From positions 2,108,001 through 2,172,000 of the forward strand of contig CM024187.1 in assembly GCA_013433145.1 (NCBI GenBank): 64,000 bases of DNA, in the 5' to 3' direction. The notes below the pieces were generated by a model that was not told the origin of the DNA, searched no databases, and was given only the letters and a program-made list of their open reading frames with translations. Within the stretch, counting starts at the first letter, position 1. The number at the start of each line of letters is the position of its first letter. This DNA is from Ascaris suum (taxonomy: Eukaryota > Nematoda > Chromadorea > Rhabditida > Ascarididae). The position numbers and the translations under genes are program-made. Of the stretch, positions 23,588-36,639 are shown in pieces.

Positions 23588-25905
23588 ATGCAACTGACCT
23601 CGAGCGAAGTTCCATTGACTCTCCGCGTTGCTGATTAGAAAAGATTACTCTAGAGAACGGACTCCACTTTTCCTCTTCGATAATATGCCAGAGGGTTTGG
23701 CTATTTTGTTTTTTTTTGTCGTTTTTTCGCGCAAGGAGGCGGTGCTTGAGGATGTTTTGTGTTCGTGTTATTGGTGTTAGCAAGCGAAATGGCGCTCTCT
23801 CTCTTGCGGCCACTGCTTCTCTCGCGCACATTCCCTCGGCACACCCGTTGAGCGGACCCAGCTGTCCGCAAGTATGCTTTCTTTCTCTCTTTCTCGCACT
23901 CGGCCACCACAGGGAGTCGTCGTCGTTGCGCAGCCGTCATTCGTCACGAGCATCGCCCCTCAAAATAATTTGCACCCTTCAGGATGCCAGCTCCCTATGT
24001 GCGATTATTCATCGCCTTCGAGGTTCGTTGCCCCGCGCAGTATATTTTAAACACTTCAGCACCACTGTCCAACGTTTCTTCTTGTCCGCGATGATGTACA
24101 CGCCCTAGTTACCGTACCCTCGACGATTTGCCAAGCGGATAAGTCACCGGCTGGCAGTGTGGTTAGCTGGTTGTCAGATGTGAGACAACGGCTATCACCA
24201 CTGCCGTCCTGGTGGTTCGTCCATCCGTCATCTTCGATATGTAAATGTCCGTTAAAGGCGGCGTCCGTGTTTTATGCAGGATGTTGTGCGTTCATTGTAC
24301 CCGTTTTGTGGACAATCAAACTGCTGATTGCGTCTATAAGAAAAAATATTTTCAGCGCAGTATGCGAACGATTTCCCTCCTTATCGCTGAATACGAGTCT
24401 ACAATGTGGAGCGTTACATGTAAGTTGATCAGGGAATATTTTTCTGTGGTTTTATATCATTGTGTCAAGCAATTGGCACTGATCCGTGCGTACGGTTTCT
24501 ATCAGAGACGCGCCACTGACGCGATAAAATTTCTACGTAATATGTAGTGTCAATAGGAAGCAGCTGTTTGCCTACTGTGGGTGACGAATTTTCGATAAGC
24601 TAGATGGACACGACGTGCCAGATGCGGTCATATCTCCGTCAGACGATCGCTGCATTCCAGGGGTGTTTTGTGGCTTTAAATTTCCATCATGACTCCCCAC
24701 TCTTCCGTGCCTCCTCGTATAGCAGATTTGCTATTACCTCCACGAAGCTACATTTCTTCTCATTAGTGCCCAAGCGAGAAATACGTTTATCGATTGCACG
24801 CTGTTTTCTGATAGCCGCGACGCGGCGACGTCACAGCGTGCGGCTGGCAACGTCATCGAGCCAGGCGACATTGTGTATCGGCGATTCCATGTTAGTTGCG
24901 TTTAGTTGCGAACGCTGCGCCCGAACGGCATTGCAGCAAGCGGCCGTCCGTCGAATTGGCGGATCGCTGTGTGCGGGCTTCGTTGCTTTGCCCAACCGTT
25001 GGATTCGTTAGCCGTGGTTTCGAAACCATCAGTGGGGAATCTGTTTATGAGTGAAGGTGGCTTATACGGGGCGATAAAATGGCAGTCGTTCGACACAATC
25101 AGCTCGGCGATTAGCGGAATAATTAAGCGCAAATGCATATTATCAGTGCACTGCATGGATCGGCGCCAACAATGACTGGCACGAAGTGCGCACAAACCAC
25201 AGTTCTATCCCACCTTGAAAATTGACCACATCTCGTTCTGTAATTCGATTTTTCACAGTAGCCGGTGCTTGATGAAACTGAAAATTTTCGTGAATTTTTT
25301 TGGCCGGAAATGAGCATTATTGCTCAGTGGTGACCAAAAGTGTTCTTAAATGGCAATGATGCTAAGGTTGGGTGATTGTCAAACAGTGTTGTTCTCTTCA
25401 AAGATTAATTTTTTATCGCAGTGGTGATGAAATCGGAGAAAGATTTCGGAGATTTTTCGAGGCGATTCATGGAATCGTTAGATTACAAACGGCTACATTG
25501 ACGAAATTTATCGTCAGACAGAAGGATCGAAAGATGGGATTGAGTGCTAAATTCTGATCTCAATCTCAAGTCGGTGATGGCAGATTAGCACATCTTGAGC
25601 AGTGTGCTGGAGCTGTTCAAAATCTGCTAATTGTCTATTGCCATCTCCCCCTCCCCCCTTCCAGCCTCCTACCTCTACCCACATGTATCTCACGCAGTGA
25701 AATATAATGGTGATCGAGCCTCCGCTTCGAAATGATTTCGGTCATTGTAGGCAAAATTAAGAAGCATCTAAATCAGCACGAAGTGGGCTTGGAAGGAAGA
25801 AAAAGTTGTTGCAACGTGGGCTGCATTTTATGAGACAAATAAGCTGTTACCTGAAAAGATCCGCATTTTCAAAAGATTGTGTATATACACATGCATATGC
25901 ATGTA

Positions 25906-26036
<131 letters not shown>

Positions 26037-26039
26037 CTG

Positions 26040-28078
26040 ACAATGCATGTCCGCTTATTGAGAAACAACAGTTCTTGTCGTATGAAGGAATCAGATATAG
26101 TGGTTGCGTTTTCAAGAGAAAATAAAACAGTAGCTAAGTTGACTTTAGCGGGTGACTGTTGTTGTTGAAACGAAATGATCGGCGGATGAAAGCAATAACG
26201 TTGCAAAATTCGGCTTTCGCTTACTGCTTAATGAATAAGCGATTATTGCTTCGCGTGGCAAATTCGTAAAAAAAAGTCGTTTTTTCTGATTCTTCATAGA
26301 TTTGCTATTTGAATTCTCGGTGTATGTTTTCGAAATGCAAAAATGGCATCCAAAAGTTTTTTTTTAAGCTTTGCAAACTTTTTCTCCGTGTGTATGCAAA
26401 GAGGCAGCTCGAATTTTCTAACGTCAGTCGGATTGTATGGAGATTTTGTTTGGCTAGCCCATAACTCTCGTGTGAATGTTGTGTCGTTTACAAAAGTGCA
26501 GTCGGTAGCTAATCATAGATACATGTGTGAAACTGAATTGAATAGCTCTTTATCAGACTTCGCAAATATATGCGAGACTTTGTTCGGCGATTGTTCGCCG
26601 CTGAACAAAGTGCTTGCACTCAAATTCGTCAGTCTGCGGAAAAAGGTGTTTGGGAGGGGGGGAGGGGTCGGGGGTTGAAGAGAAGCAGTGGATGTTTAAG
26701 AAATACCTGCGCTATGCTGATATCGTTACATAAAGCTTATTGCATCAGTTGTACTCTCTCGACCTCACCTTCTCGGCACATAATATAATTTCCGGTTTTG
26801 TGCACAATCGTATTTGGCTTTCTTTCCGAGCTCATTTTGCCTCCCATTTCACTTTATTTGCTCCTTTCAAAAACTCTGCATTGTCTTATCCTTTTCCTCT
26901 TTCTTTGCGTTAATGGTTGGCCATTTCGATTATGCTTTTTTTGTCGTGATATATTAGAGCCCTCTTATTAATCCTCAAATTGAAGATGTTCATTTCTTTT
27001 CCGGTGCTTCCAATATTAGCAGACACCTGATGAGCGTTATAGCTTTTGCGGATCTGATGCATTTTTATGCGCTCTTTGCAAATATCTGAATATGGCGAAG
27101 ATATGTTTGTGCTTGGTTATCTGTCTGCATATTTGTCAGTCCATGTGTCCCTCCGGTGCTTCGAAACCAAAAAAGCTACAGCATTGAAGTTTAATTAACT
27201 GATATCCATCATATCTTGATTCCATGCTCTCTATTTCGTTCTTATTGATTGTATCAGCCAAGTGAGCTGTTGACGTAAGGATCCCGGTGGTCATACGAGC
27301 GATTGACCATTGGTCAAAAACGGAGAATCCTGTTGCGAATCACGTTAACTGCAGTTGTCATCGGTATTTGCCTAAGCAATGCGTCATTACGTCGTGTTGA
27401 CGACGCTCGTTTTGCGCCTATAAGAGCATCCGTCATTGGGTTTCTCAGAAATCTTTTGCATTGCTAAAATGATTGCATTGTTCAACGGTTGTAAACTGCA
27501 TATTTAAGAAATTATTTGGAAATTTGCGCTGTTTTATGCAATGCGAAATAATCGAAGAAACTAGATGTAATGTTTTTCTTCTCGAACGATTGCCATCTAA
27601 GAAATCATTTTATGTTAATTTAAAGCGAGTTTATGGAGAAACTTTCTACTTTTCTCGATTTTTATAGGCGTTCTATTTGTAATACCAAAATTGCAGTCGG
27701 CAGGTTTTTGACTATTAGAGTTAGCGAGCGTTTAATGCTTAATCAGAATTTGCATGCATTTATGGTGTCGAATAGGCTGACGTATAAAACGTTGTTTTGA
27801 AATGACGGAAAAGAATAAACAAGCATGATCAATCAATGGAGATTTATTTTTCTCAGTCTTTATAAATTTCGGGTTCTATTTATTTCAATTATGGATGTTT
27901 ATGAGTGAAAAAATTTTCAACCTTTTTTTTTTCTATTTGATCGGTTGATCAAAAATCAGAAAAAGTCGAGCATTTGTCACTAATTTTAGAAGAGGTGAAA
28001 ACCGTCATCTGAAATACCGTTGCAGAAAATACATCACTGCAGAGGTTGTTTATGATTGCGCTTATTTTAAGGTGTCGT
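26040..28078. other. Intergenic, no gene recognised
   Basis: An imperfect hairpin lies at about 26577-26611 (GAACAAAG arms). Open frames such as 26343-26678 match no family. Confidence 0.5.
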
Positions 28079-28382
28079 TGTTAATGGGTATTCTCTTTTC
28101 TTTTTTTCTTTCTTTTCGTTTCATTAATTTCCTTCTTCCTCTCTTGAACTGTTGATGGGTATTCTCTTTTCATCTTTTTTCTTTTCGTTTCATTAATTTC
28201 CTTCTTCCTCTCTTGAACTGTTGATGGGTATTCTCTTTTCATTCTTTTTTTTCTTTCATTTTCGTTCTCATTAATTTCTTTCTTCTCTTTCTTTTCGAAC
28301 TTCTCTGAACTGTTGATGGTCTCTTTTCATTCTTTTTTTCTTCTTTTCGTTTCATTAATTTCCTTCTTCCTCTCTTGAACTG
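28079..28382. repeat. Four-copy minisatellite, ~70-bp unit
   Basis: Copies at about 28079-28151, 28152-28220, 28221-28312 and 28313-28382. Each begins TTGATGGGTATTCTCTTTTC or a variant, passes TTTCATTAATTTCCTTCTTC and ends TCTTGAACTG. Copy 3 is longer (92 nt) and more diverged; copy 4 lacks GTATT after TTGATGG. Confidence 0.92.
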
Positions 28383-28399
28383 TTGAATTTGTGGTCCGG

Positions 28400-31300
28400 A
28401 AAGTGCTTTTGCATGCCCACAAGGTTTCGATGTTTTTTTTTTCGCCTTTTGCCTCTCATTGGTCCTATCTGTTCGTAGATCGGAATTTTTTTAGCGCAGT
28501 TGTTTCGAGCTTAAGATAAATTCTTGATGGGAATTAAATAGACATTGGTTGTGCCGTTGCCTTACATGAGCGTTTTTTCTTTTAACTTCCATAAGTTGCT
28601 TGAAGTTTCGTTGTTGATGATCGCCTTCATAGATATCTATGTAATTTTTCTCTTTATTTTCATTGCACTTAGTTGTACTAATCTATAGGAACAAGTTTTT
28701 TCTCAGTTTTATTTTTATTTTTTGTTCTTGAAGTGAAATATTGAGAGCGTTTTTTGAAAAACTGCTTGGAGACAGACCGAACTTCTAGTGCCGTATGGGA
28801 CGAGGATATTATTTTCTTCGATTCTATTTTCCATAAGAGTTGCCTATGTAAATTGTGATTAGAACGTATTAGGGTACTCGTCAGTTTGGTGATACACGTA
28901 TCAAATATAAAAGCTTGCGTGTTCATAGCGTGATAGCAGGCATTTTGGCCAAATTGGAAAAATCATGACCTCGATGCGTAGTCATTTTTGCTTGAAATTG
29001 GGAAGCGGTTGGTGAGGAAGGGATGAAGTTGTTGAAGGATGAGAGAAGGTTAGATTAGGAAATCATCACTATTTTGTCTCTGTTTGTTGCGTTTATTGCA
29101 TTCTTAACAAGTAAGTTTATTTACCGAAGAAGTATTTTATTTTCGCTAATATGATGATGGTGTAATTTTTAGAACCATTTTCGTTTAGCGCAGAGAGAAC
29201 GACGAGGGAACCGCATTTCTCGTTTTGAATGTTGCGTGATGCAAAATGGAAAAGGTCTTAAGCTCGTTTCGCTAAAAATACGTTCACAAAGGCGGAAAAG
29301 TAAAGGCAATGCGCCTAGGTGCATGTCTAGCGCAAACCTTTAGAAATGATGGGAAAGATACAAATGTTGGCACTGTTATGCATTAGAAAAAGTAGACATT
29401 TCAGCATAATTTTTTTTAAAACGCATTCCATTTGATGGCAGTAAGTTAGAGCTATCTTCTCTGTCTTAATTTGTTGGCGCTTATCAGTTTTGGTCTTTTG
29501 AAATTAACGCTGCTAATTTTTTTTTTTTTTTTTTGGCTGAAAAAGTGAACGTTCAAATCAGTGAGCGTTTCTTTAGTACAATCGAATAATGCCGTGAAAG
29601 TAACCTCTACAGAAAACAATATTCTTGGTCAAAGTTCTTTCTTGAATGTTAACTTGGTGAAGGAGAACTGGTAAGAAACTGCGAATGATAGTAGCTACAC
29701 TTGAATGGTGAATAATTGCTTTGAAAGCTGCACTTGAACACATTTTTGAAAGCTTTTGCATTTATTTCCCCGAAACAAGCGTTTTTTTTTTTTTTTTTTT
29801 TTTGGATTTTCATGATCTCATATGTGGGTGTATTGTGATGTGCAAACTGCAAAAATCGCTCCTGCTAAGTTGAACGCATTTTCCCACTTAACCAATTTCA
29901 CAAACTGTTAGACATTGGAGTGGAGTCGACCTACGGTCGCGGAGGGAAGTAATTGTGCCGATCGTATCAGAAATGGTTTTGTGGGAACTCAACACATTGT
30001 GGCATATTCCTGCCTTGGTTTATGGCTGTTGACTGTTTGGAAAAATTTCATTATTCAAACGTCTAGGCGTTCAAAGCTACGGACCCTTGAAGGTGGTCAG
30101 CTTAGATGTGTGAATATTTGGTTTATGGGCATACCGCCTTGTGTGAGAGCGCCGTCAAGATGTCAGCGATCTGCGTCGTCTTCGTTGATAATGTAGTTCG
30201 CAACAACCGTGCGATGGCAGCTGTAATTAATCTATGTTCTTGATTACTTTTTTTTTCTTGATGGATGCATTTCGATTGCGCTATAAAGGGACACCGCCGG
30301 AAAACTCAGAAAAAACAGGTTTATAGGTTTGTTGATTGCGTTATCTATTCTTATAAAGTTGTAAAATTTAATGTGTGCAAAAAGAGAACGGATGATGATC
30401 AAGAATTGAAAGCAAAAAGTTTTTCTTCAATTGGAGTGGATTTTTTCCAACTGACCACTGTATTCATATTTCCTTTCATTATGCTTACTGCAAAGTTTTC
30501 GCGAAAAATGTCATCTGTCAGAGGTTCTTTTTTTTCAGAAGGAAGAGGGGTAATGAGCAAGGTGAATATTTTTGAATCGATGGATTTTGTTTTTGGTCGT
30601 GCTACCTCGACCACTGTTTATGAGGCATCAACGCAGCTACCATCAAAAATTTCACAAGACAGATGTGATGCACTCTCAATCACGATGAATTCTGCAAGGA
30701 TGGTGTCAAAAGCACCGGTGTAGGTTTGGTCGGCAAATTTTTGTAAGGGAGTTTGATCGGCAAGGTTTTTTTTGCAAGAGAGGGGAAGGGAAGAGTCGTG
30801 TAAGAGGACAAAACAACAAAAAGAAGTTAGAAGAGACAAAAAAGGATACAAAGTTCACGGGTCATGTTTCTCGAGCTTTTCATTTGCATACTTAAGGCTT
30901 ATCAGTCACTCCATTGAGATGTGACAATTCACGGGCGGAATTCGGCGTTCTTGGGTAGTCAACATGTGTTTGTTTTGGCGGGCGAGCTGTGTTTAATACG
31001 GATCACGTGGATTCTCCAGTGGGAGCTGAGTGAGTTCACATGACTATCGTCAACAAACTCAATTGAGCGCGATTGCTCTTTGTCAGGTGAAGGCTGAAAA
31101 TGATGAAATACTTGCTTCACGAACTTTTTTTAAACTTGAATCTTAGTCTTTTTTCATCCCTCCTTCGTTCCCACTTCACGTGTTTTCCGTGTTTGGAAGA
31201 GGCTGATGGTCAGAAAGTTCTGTTTGCTGACAACTTGAAATTGCTTACGTCAGTAAAAAGACTGATGGAGAGCATCATACTTTCTGACTGGTGCTTCAAA

Positions 31301-33000
31301 GAATTAGGCAGCTCTAGCGTACCTCCACCCATCGAGCTGCGTTTGAAACTCACTAAGGAAGTTGGTTATCAGTTAAATATTTACAAACACTCGCGGTCAT
31401 ATTCAAGCCCTTGTTGTTCACTTGTGGAGGTTTTTACCAGCAGTTAATTATGCGCAAGCAGGTTATTTCATCAGTCTGATTACGAGAGTGCGTTCTTTCA
31501 TATGATTTGGTCTTGGCCACCCTGTTCATTTTCCACTTTTATATTCAGCTAAACGCGAGGAAATCTCATCTCGATGAGAATGTTCGGCTGCTCACTTTCA
31601 TGTTGGGTGTGGGATTCATTTCAGTTTGTGTAGGAATCATTTTCTCCTTGCCATTTCTTATTTATTCATGTCGGACTTTTTCGTATGGAGCGGTGGTTAT
31701 TTTAAGCGTTACTAGTCACTTACTTTTTTACGCTTGTACATTTAACGTTGGACATCTTTTCACGCTTAGGGAAATCTAAACGCACAGTTCGCGAGGAATC
31801 CTTCTGAGGTTTTTAACCGAAGACATCTAAGCATGAGGCATGTATGAAATAATGATGTATGTAGGAAAATACAGTGGGAGGGGATGAAGGAAGTCCTGTT
31901 AGGACAATGAAAGAAAAATTGTTAACACATTTTGGGATCAGCTATCCAACGTCATACCATCGCTTCGGAGGATATTCGTCGTAGGGTACATCATGAATGG
32001 TGGCGCATTCAAGTGACCTTCATGATGCACTCACAATTCTTCACCTTCTACTGTAACAGCAGATCTCGCAGCTGTTAATTTTAATGCACAGCAATTTTTT
32101 TTTTTTTTTTTTTTTACAAATTTGAGGGCTGAACTAGATTCGCGCATTTCCACTGCGGAATAATTTTTTGGTTTTTATGTAAAATTAGATTTTTCTGCTG
32201 TGTGCTTTGCATTCACGTGTTACTAGTGTTGGTGGTCGAGATCCGAGATCTCGAAGTTCGGGCTAACAAAGTCGGGAGATCTCTAGTAAGATTAAGACAC
32301 ATCAAGCTACGGAGGATGCGTAGAACCTGCAAGTATTTAGCAGCACTCCGTGTCATGCTGTTGTCCATCTGTAATGCATCCGAGTTGCAGCAGTTGTGCA
32401 ACAAGCAGCATTTTCTCTCACAAAGTTTTGCATATTTTAAGCGAGGAAATTATGCAAAGAAATATTTCACTCGCTCTTGTCTCTCTTAAATTTCTTGAGA
32501 TGTCGGTCGTGTTCGGCTTAGTTTTTAATACTTGGAAAACACCGTAAGAACCACCCAGCTGTTCGATACTTGTGTAGATTGCAGATTTTGATTACCATCG
32601 AGAAGATTCTAGACATAATCTCAGGTCACATTTTTTGTTGTGCTGAATAATACAGGCATCAGACAGTGCGTTTTTCTGTATCCCACGGATTTTACAAGAG
32701 CAATGAGGTTTTCTCCTCAAGTAAACAAGTTGGATTGATTCTTGATTCCGAGGCTGGTGAGACCATGGGTCTCGAGCGAATTTCCGGTTGCATTGAGCTT
32801 CGAAGCTCCCTTACGCGGAGCCTGAAAAATCGGCATACCTACGAGACAGTCGTGGCTTTCGAATTTCGATGGCTTAGCAGAAATTTGTTGGGAGGATAGC
32901 ATTACTTATCAGCAGAAACATTTAGCGTCGTCACTTTATGCCATACTCTTGTGGTTGCCGAATTCATTGTGCTTCACGCCCAAGCCTCTTGAACACTTTT
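28400..33000. other. Intergenic, no gene recognised
   Basis: Open frames on + at 29915-30196, 30265-30723 (152 codons), 31100-31447 and 31507-31779 have no family match. The last two are rich in Phe/Leu, as T-rich DNA would give. I cannot exclude diverged exons, but I see no consistent set of splice sites. Confidence 0.45.
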
Positions 33001-33015
33001 TTCTATGTTGCCGTC

Positions 33016-33078
33016 TCCTTAAAAGAAATTCTATTCAATCCACGGTTTAAGTGGATTGAATAGAATTTCTTTTAAGGA
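33016..33078. repeat. Perfect 28-bp inverted repeat with 7-nt loop
   Basis: Arms 33016-33043 and 33051-33078 are exact reverse complements (left arm starts TCCTTAAAAGAAATTC). It is the longest perfect hairpin found in the window. The lack of any mismatch argues for recent origin or for selection. Confidence 0.9.
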
Positions 33079-33792
33079 ATTTAATTTTTATTTTGTGATG
33101 CCAGTGGAAATTTGAAGGAATTTGCATGCTTTTTCTTCTATATTGGGTTTGTTGAGTGTAAAATTTTGCCCGAGTATTTGGAAAGTTTTGAGGACGTTAA
33201 ATTAGTTCAACTATTCAGTAAGATTTGATTGTATACCGATTATGTTCTCATTTGTTTCTTCCTAGCGGAATGACAAAAAGGAGCAAAAACTCAACAATAA
33301 GCTTTATGATAACTAGATAATCAAAGCAGATAGAGACGATATTCTAATAAATATGATGTGTTAATTGTCAAGCGTCTTTGAGCGCCAAAGTAATGAGGCA
33401 TAAATTCTTTTAGAAAGTGGGAAGCTTTTATGAATATGGTTATAATTTTTATTCATATTTTCCGTTCCCAAAGTTTTTTTTTTCCTTGAGAAAGACTTTT
33501 GCTTCCTTTTTTTTTTCTTTTCTAAAATATTTATAAGTGTTGGGCGTTTTTATTAGCAATTTAGTAATAGGAATAATTAAAATATGATCACATGTATTCG
33601 AAATGAATTCTTGCGATGTGAAACACTTCCGCTTTCTACAGTAGCTGGGGTTTTTTTTTTTTTTACTGGACCGTGCATACTGTTTCTGCTTTGTTCACTT
33701 ATCTTTTCTTGATGTTTCCTTTATTTCAGGTCATGGAGCGGTAAACGAAACACCTACATACTGTCTTCGTCGTCGACGTTCGTCTAGCAGTT

Positions 33793-33915
33793 ATGTTTTT
33801 CATTGAGCCTCTTTATGGATACCTCCTAGGTATTATAGTCGTGTATCGTCGTTATATGGTGGAAGACCGCCAATCCCAGCATTCTACCTGGTCAAGGAAA
33901 CATTTATTGGATTGA
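33793..33915 (+). other. Possible 40-residue membrane small ORF
   Basis: ATG 33793 to TGA 33913 encodes a peptide starting MFFIEPLYGYLLGIIVVYRR, with one hydrophobic segment and a charged C-terminal half. It lies between a TTTATTTCAG acceptor (ends 33729) and a GTGAGT donor (33948), so the block 33730-33947 looks like an exon. A four-codon ORF (ATG GAG CGG TAA, 33733) precedes it. No homology is recognised; it may be a 5'-UTR exon of an unknown transcript or chance. Confidence 0.2.
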
Positions 33916-33949
33916 TCGTCAAGAAATTCATGAGAAGTTTTGTTATTGT

Positions 33950-36600
33950 GAGTGCTGTGGTGTATTGTTGTTCTAGGCAAAGTAATGATGCGTTTTTTTT
34001 TTTGATTTACTTGTTTATTTGTTTTTCTACTTTACCCTCTGTATAACTTTACACTGAACCTTGAAAGGTTTTCCACGTATGTGGAGCTCGGTAAACGACC
34101 AGCTGTTGCACTGCGCATCGTGTACATAGTTGGGCTGATCCCAAATCGGGAGCACCTTTTTTCAAAGTCGGCAAAACTCTTACGCCGCCTTCTTTATTTT
34201 CTGTTATGCCTATAAAAGCGTTACGCGCGTCATCCATATTGTCCGCTATCACTGCTTAAAAGGAGGGGAAAGGGAGAGGAGCGGAGATGTGGGTGCGGGT
34301 AGGAAAACGAAATTCTGACTTTTAGGTGCGTTATGCAGGTAGTGTTTTAAAATAAGCTGCGACATCCACCACAGTTATTTATGTTAGCTGAAAAAGGGTT
34401 TCATTTAAGTGCTTTTATATGATAGCATAGGAAACTGCTAATGTGAAGCACAAAAATATCAGCGTATTATCCGCTGCTGAAGAGACTTGCGAAGGACGAA
34501 GTTAAGTTTTGCATAAATTCTTCAAATAGAGCAGGGCGATAAAGAGGTCTCTGACTTTGTGGAAATTATTCCACTTACATTGTTGCTCATTTAAGAAGGG
34601 TGAGAAGAGGCATTTCACAGTAGATTCGAAAATTATATAACAAATCCATATGTTGGTAGTGAATGCCTGCGCTACTCTTGAATTTCGTTTCCCACCTTAT
34701 GACCTTTCACAGTAGATCCATATGACCATATGGTGGAACTTCGCGAGGGTATTTTTTCGAAAATTGCGCCTGCATTCTGATGTCGATTTCTGCAAATTAG
34801 GTATTGCATTCATCATATTCGTCTTTTATTAGGATGTTATCCTGGTTCAGGAATCCAAGTATATGGTCACGTTTTTGATAATAAAGAATGATTTCTTGAT
34901 GATGGGTACCCATATGTAAGGTGTTTTGATTGTTGAAATAATAATTGAAAAAACAGTGAGATGGACAGTGAGTGATGATGTTGCGTTTGGGTGAACGCGA
35001 TTATAGGCAAATCCGTTGTGAGAGTCTGTTTTCGCTAGTAGTTGTTTGTTTATTCGTTATTGTTATGGAAACATTGTTTTGTTATGTATTGTTCGTTGTT
35101 CTTTTGATGCAAATAAATGCTTTGAATTGGTCATTCGCGGACTGTGCTAATAAACCGAAAGTCTTGCAAACATTTTGCAAAATCTCCCAAACGTTTTTCA
35201 TTGAGGAGGAGTAAAATCAGTGGTCAGATTGAGCTCCATTGTCAAGTGTTTCTCGTCTAAGAGAAGTGCTACCATTCTGCACGATGTGCTACAATGTTGT
35301 ATGGATCGCAGCGTACATCGATGTTGGGGTTGGCAGTTTGTTTGCGGATGTGGGATTTAAGACAGATCATCCCTCTCTCTTTTTTTGCTTGCTGTTGCAA
35401 TCAGCGAAACTAGTTTTTTCTAGAGTTGAGGTGTAAAGGAGAATCAGTCGAGAGAGGGATGGTTTCTCTTTTGTAGTTGTTCGCTGAGAGCGGTTGAAAC
35501 GAATCCCCAAGGATGAGCGTCTAGGATTGTGGCAGTCTGCAAGAATAGGAGTGGAGACTGATGTTGAGTGAAACTGTAACACTGCGAAGGCGATCGAATG
35601 AATGTGCGCAATGATGTGAAGATTTTAAAATCGGGTATGGGGATCCAAAGGCAGACGTTTTCGCCTTGTCAATAAATTCCATGTCCGATGACAACGGATA
35701 GAGAGGGAAGGGGAGAAGTGGTTATAACCGGCTTCTACATGAAAAGGCAGGCAATTATTTTTGCTGTATTAATTATCGCCTGGTAGTTGAAAGAGCAGTT
35801 GAATTTCTAGAGTGCATTGAATAAATTTTTCATCGTCATGCGTACCAGCACACGAGACATGAGTCGTCGGGAAACTTCATATGTTTTGTCTGAATAGGCT
35901 CCACCTTGTGATTTTGAACGATCTATGGATTAGAACGAAATTTTTTCATTGTCCATCAACAGTGGTTTGCCAGGTAACCTATATCAAACCTTTCCGATGG
36001 TACTAAGCGCATCTTACAGCATCGTAATTGTACCTAATTTTGGGCAGACGAGATTAGGAAAGTTGTGCAAATTATTTTTGTTTGTTTTTTTGCTGATTAA
36101 AAAATTTTTTCATCATGAGTCTTTTAATAGTCAACAAGTTGGCTGATTTTAGAAAATACAATTTCTAAAGTTCAGTTTAATTTAAGCTCTAATTCTAAAA
36201 GTTCCCCTAATAAGTTACAATTTATTACTCTCCGGAAATATAGTAAGATCCACTAAATACTCTATGCATTACTGTTAGCCACGTTAGCATAAACATTTTA
36301 ATGTGATTGTAATTTTTGTTATTAGTTGTTGCCACATATACGTTATAAAAGTAATATGACACCTCTAGCTGGATGCTGTTTTTTCAAGCTTGCTATGCGG
36401 ATTATTAGTTCAGTTTGAATTTGTACACACTAATAACTCTCGTTCACTATTTCGTACTCCCTGCTTCGACTCTTATTACTTATGGAAAGAGATAATCAGC
36501 TCGAAATGATCACGCCAGCAACGAAAAAATTAAAAGATGGCCTCGAAAATATTGTTTCGGAGATAGACATCGCCTTCCACCTTACCATTCCACCTTTCAT
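33950..36600. other. Intergenic, no gene recognised
   Basis: No supported feature. Short repeats such as TTTCACAGTAGAT recur at 34615 and 34704. Confidence 0.5.
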
Positions 36601-36639
36601 TTCCTTCGTAAAATCTTCAGTGCGGATGTTCGTGATCGT

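Larger units (their letters stand above)
21700..25320. promoter_or_regulatory. GC-rich island with promoter-like motifs
   Basis: About 3.6 kb distinctly richer in G+C and CpG than the AT-rich surroundings. A GA repeat opens it, followed by two CAGCTG E-boxes (21915, 21936) and a CCAAT box inside GACCAATCGGGCGCG (21956-21960). Long open frames on both strands are explained by composition. It may be a promoter or enhancer of an unrecognised transcript, or a different isochore-like block. No downstream exon of a known family was found to confirm a gene. Confidence 0.3.

Noticed and set aside
31100..31447. Frame containing FADNLKLL, reminiscent of the RT FADD box
   Set aside because: No other RT motif in order on either side; a single short match is not enough.
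31507..31779. Hydrophobic 90-codon frame resembling a membrane protein
   Set aside because: T-rich DNA gives Phe/Leu/Ile/Val-rich frames; no family signature and no ATG at its start.
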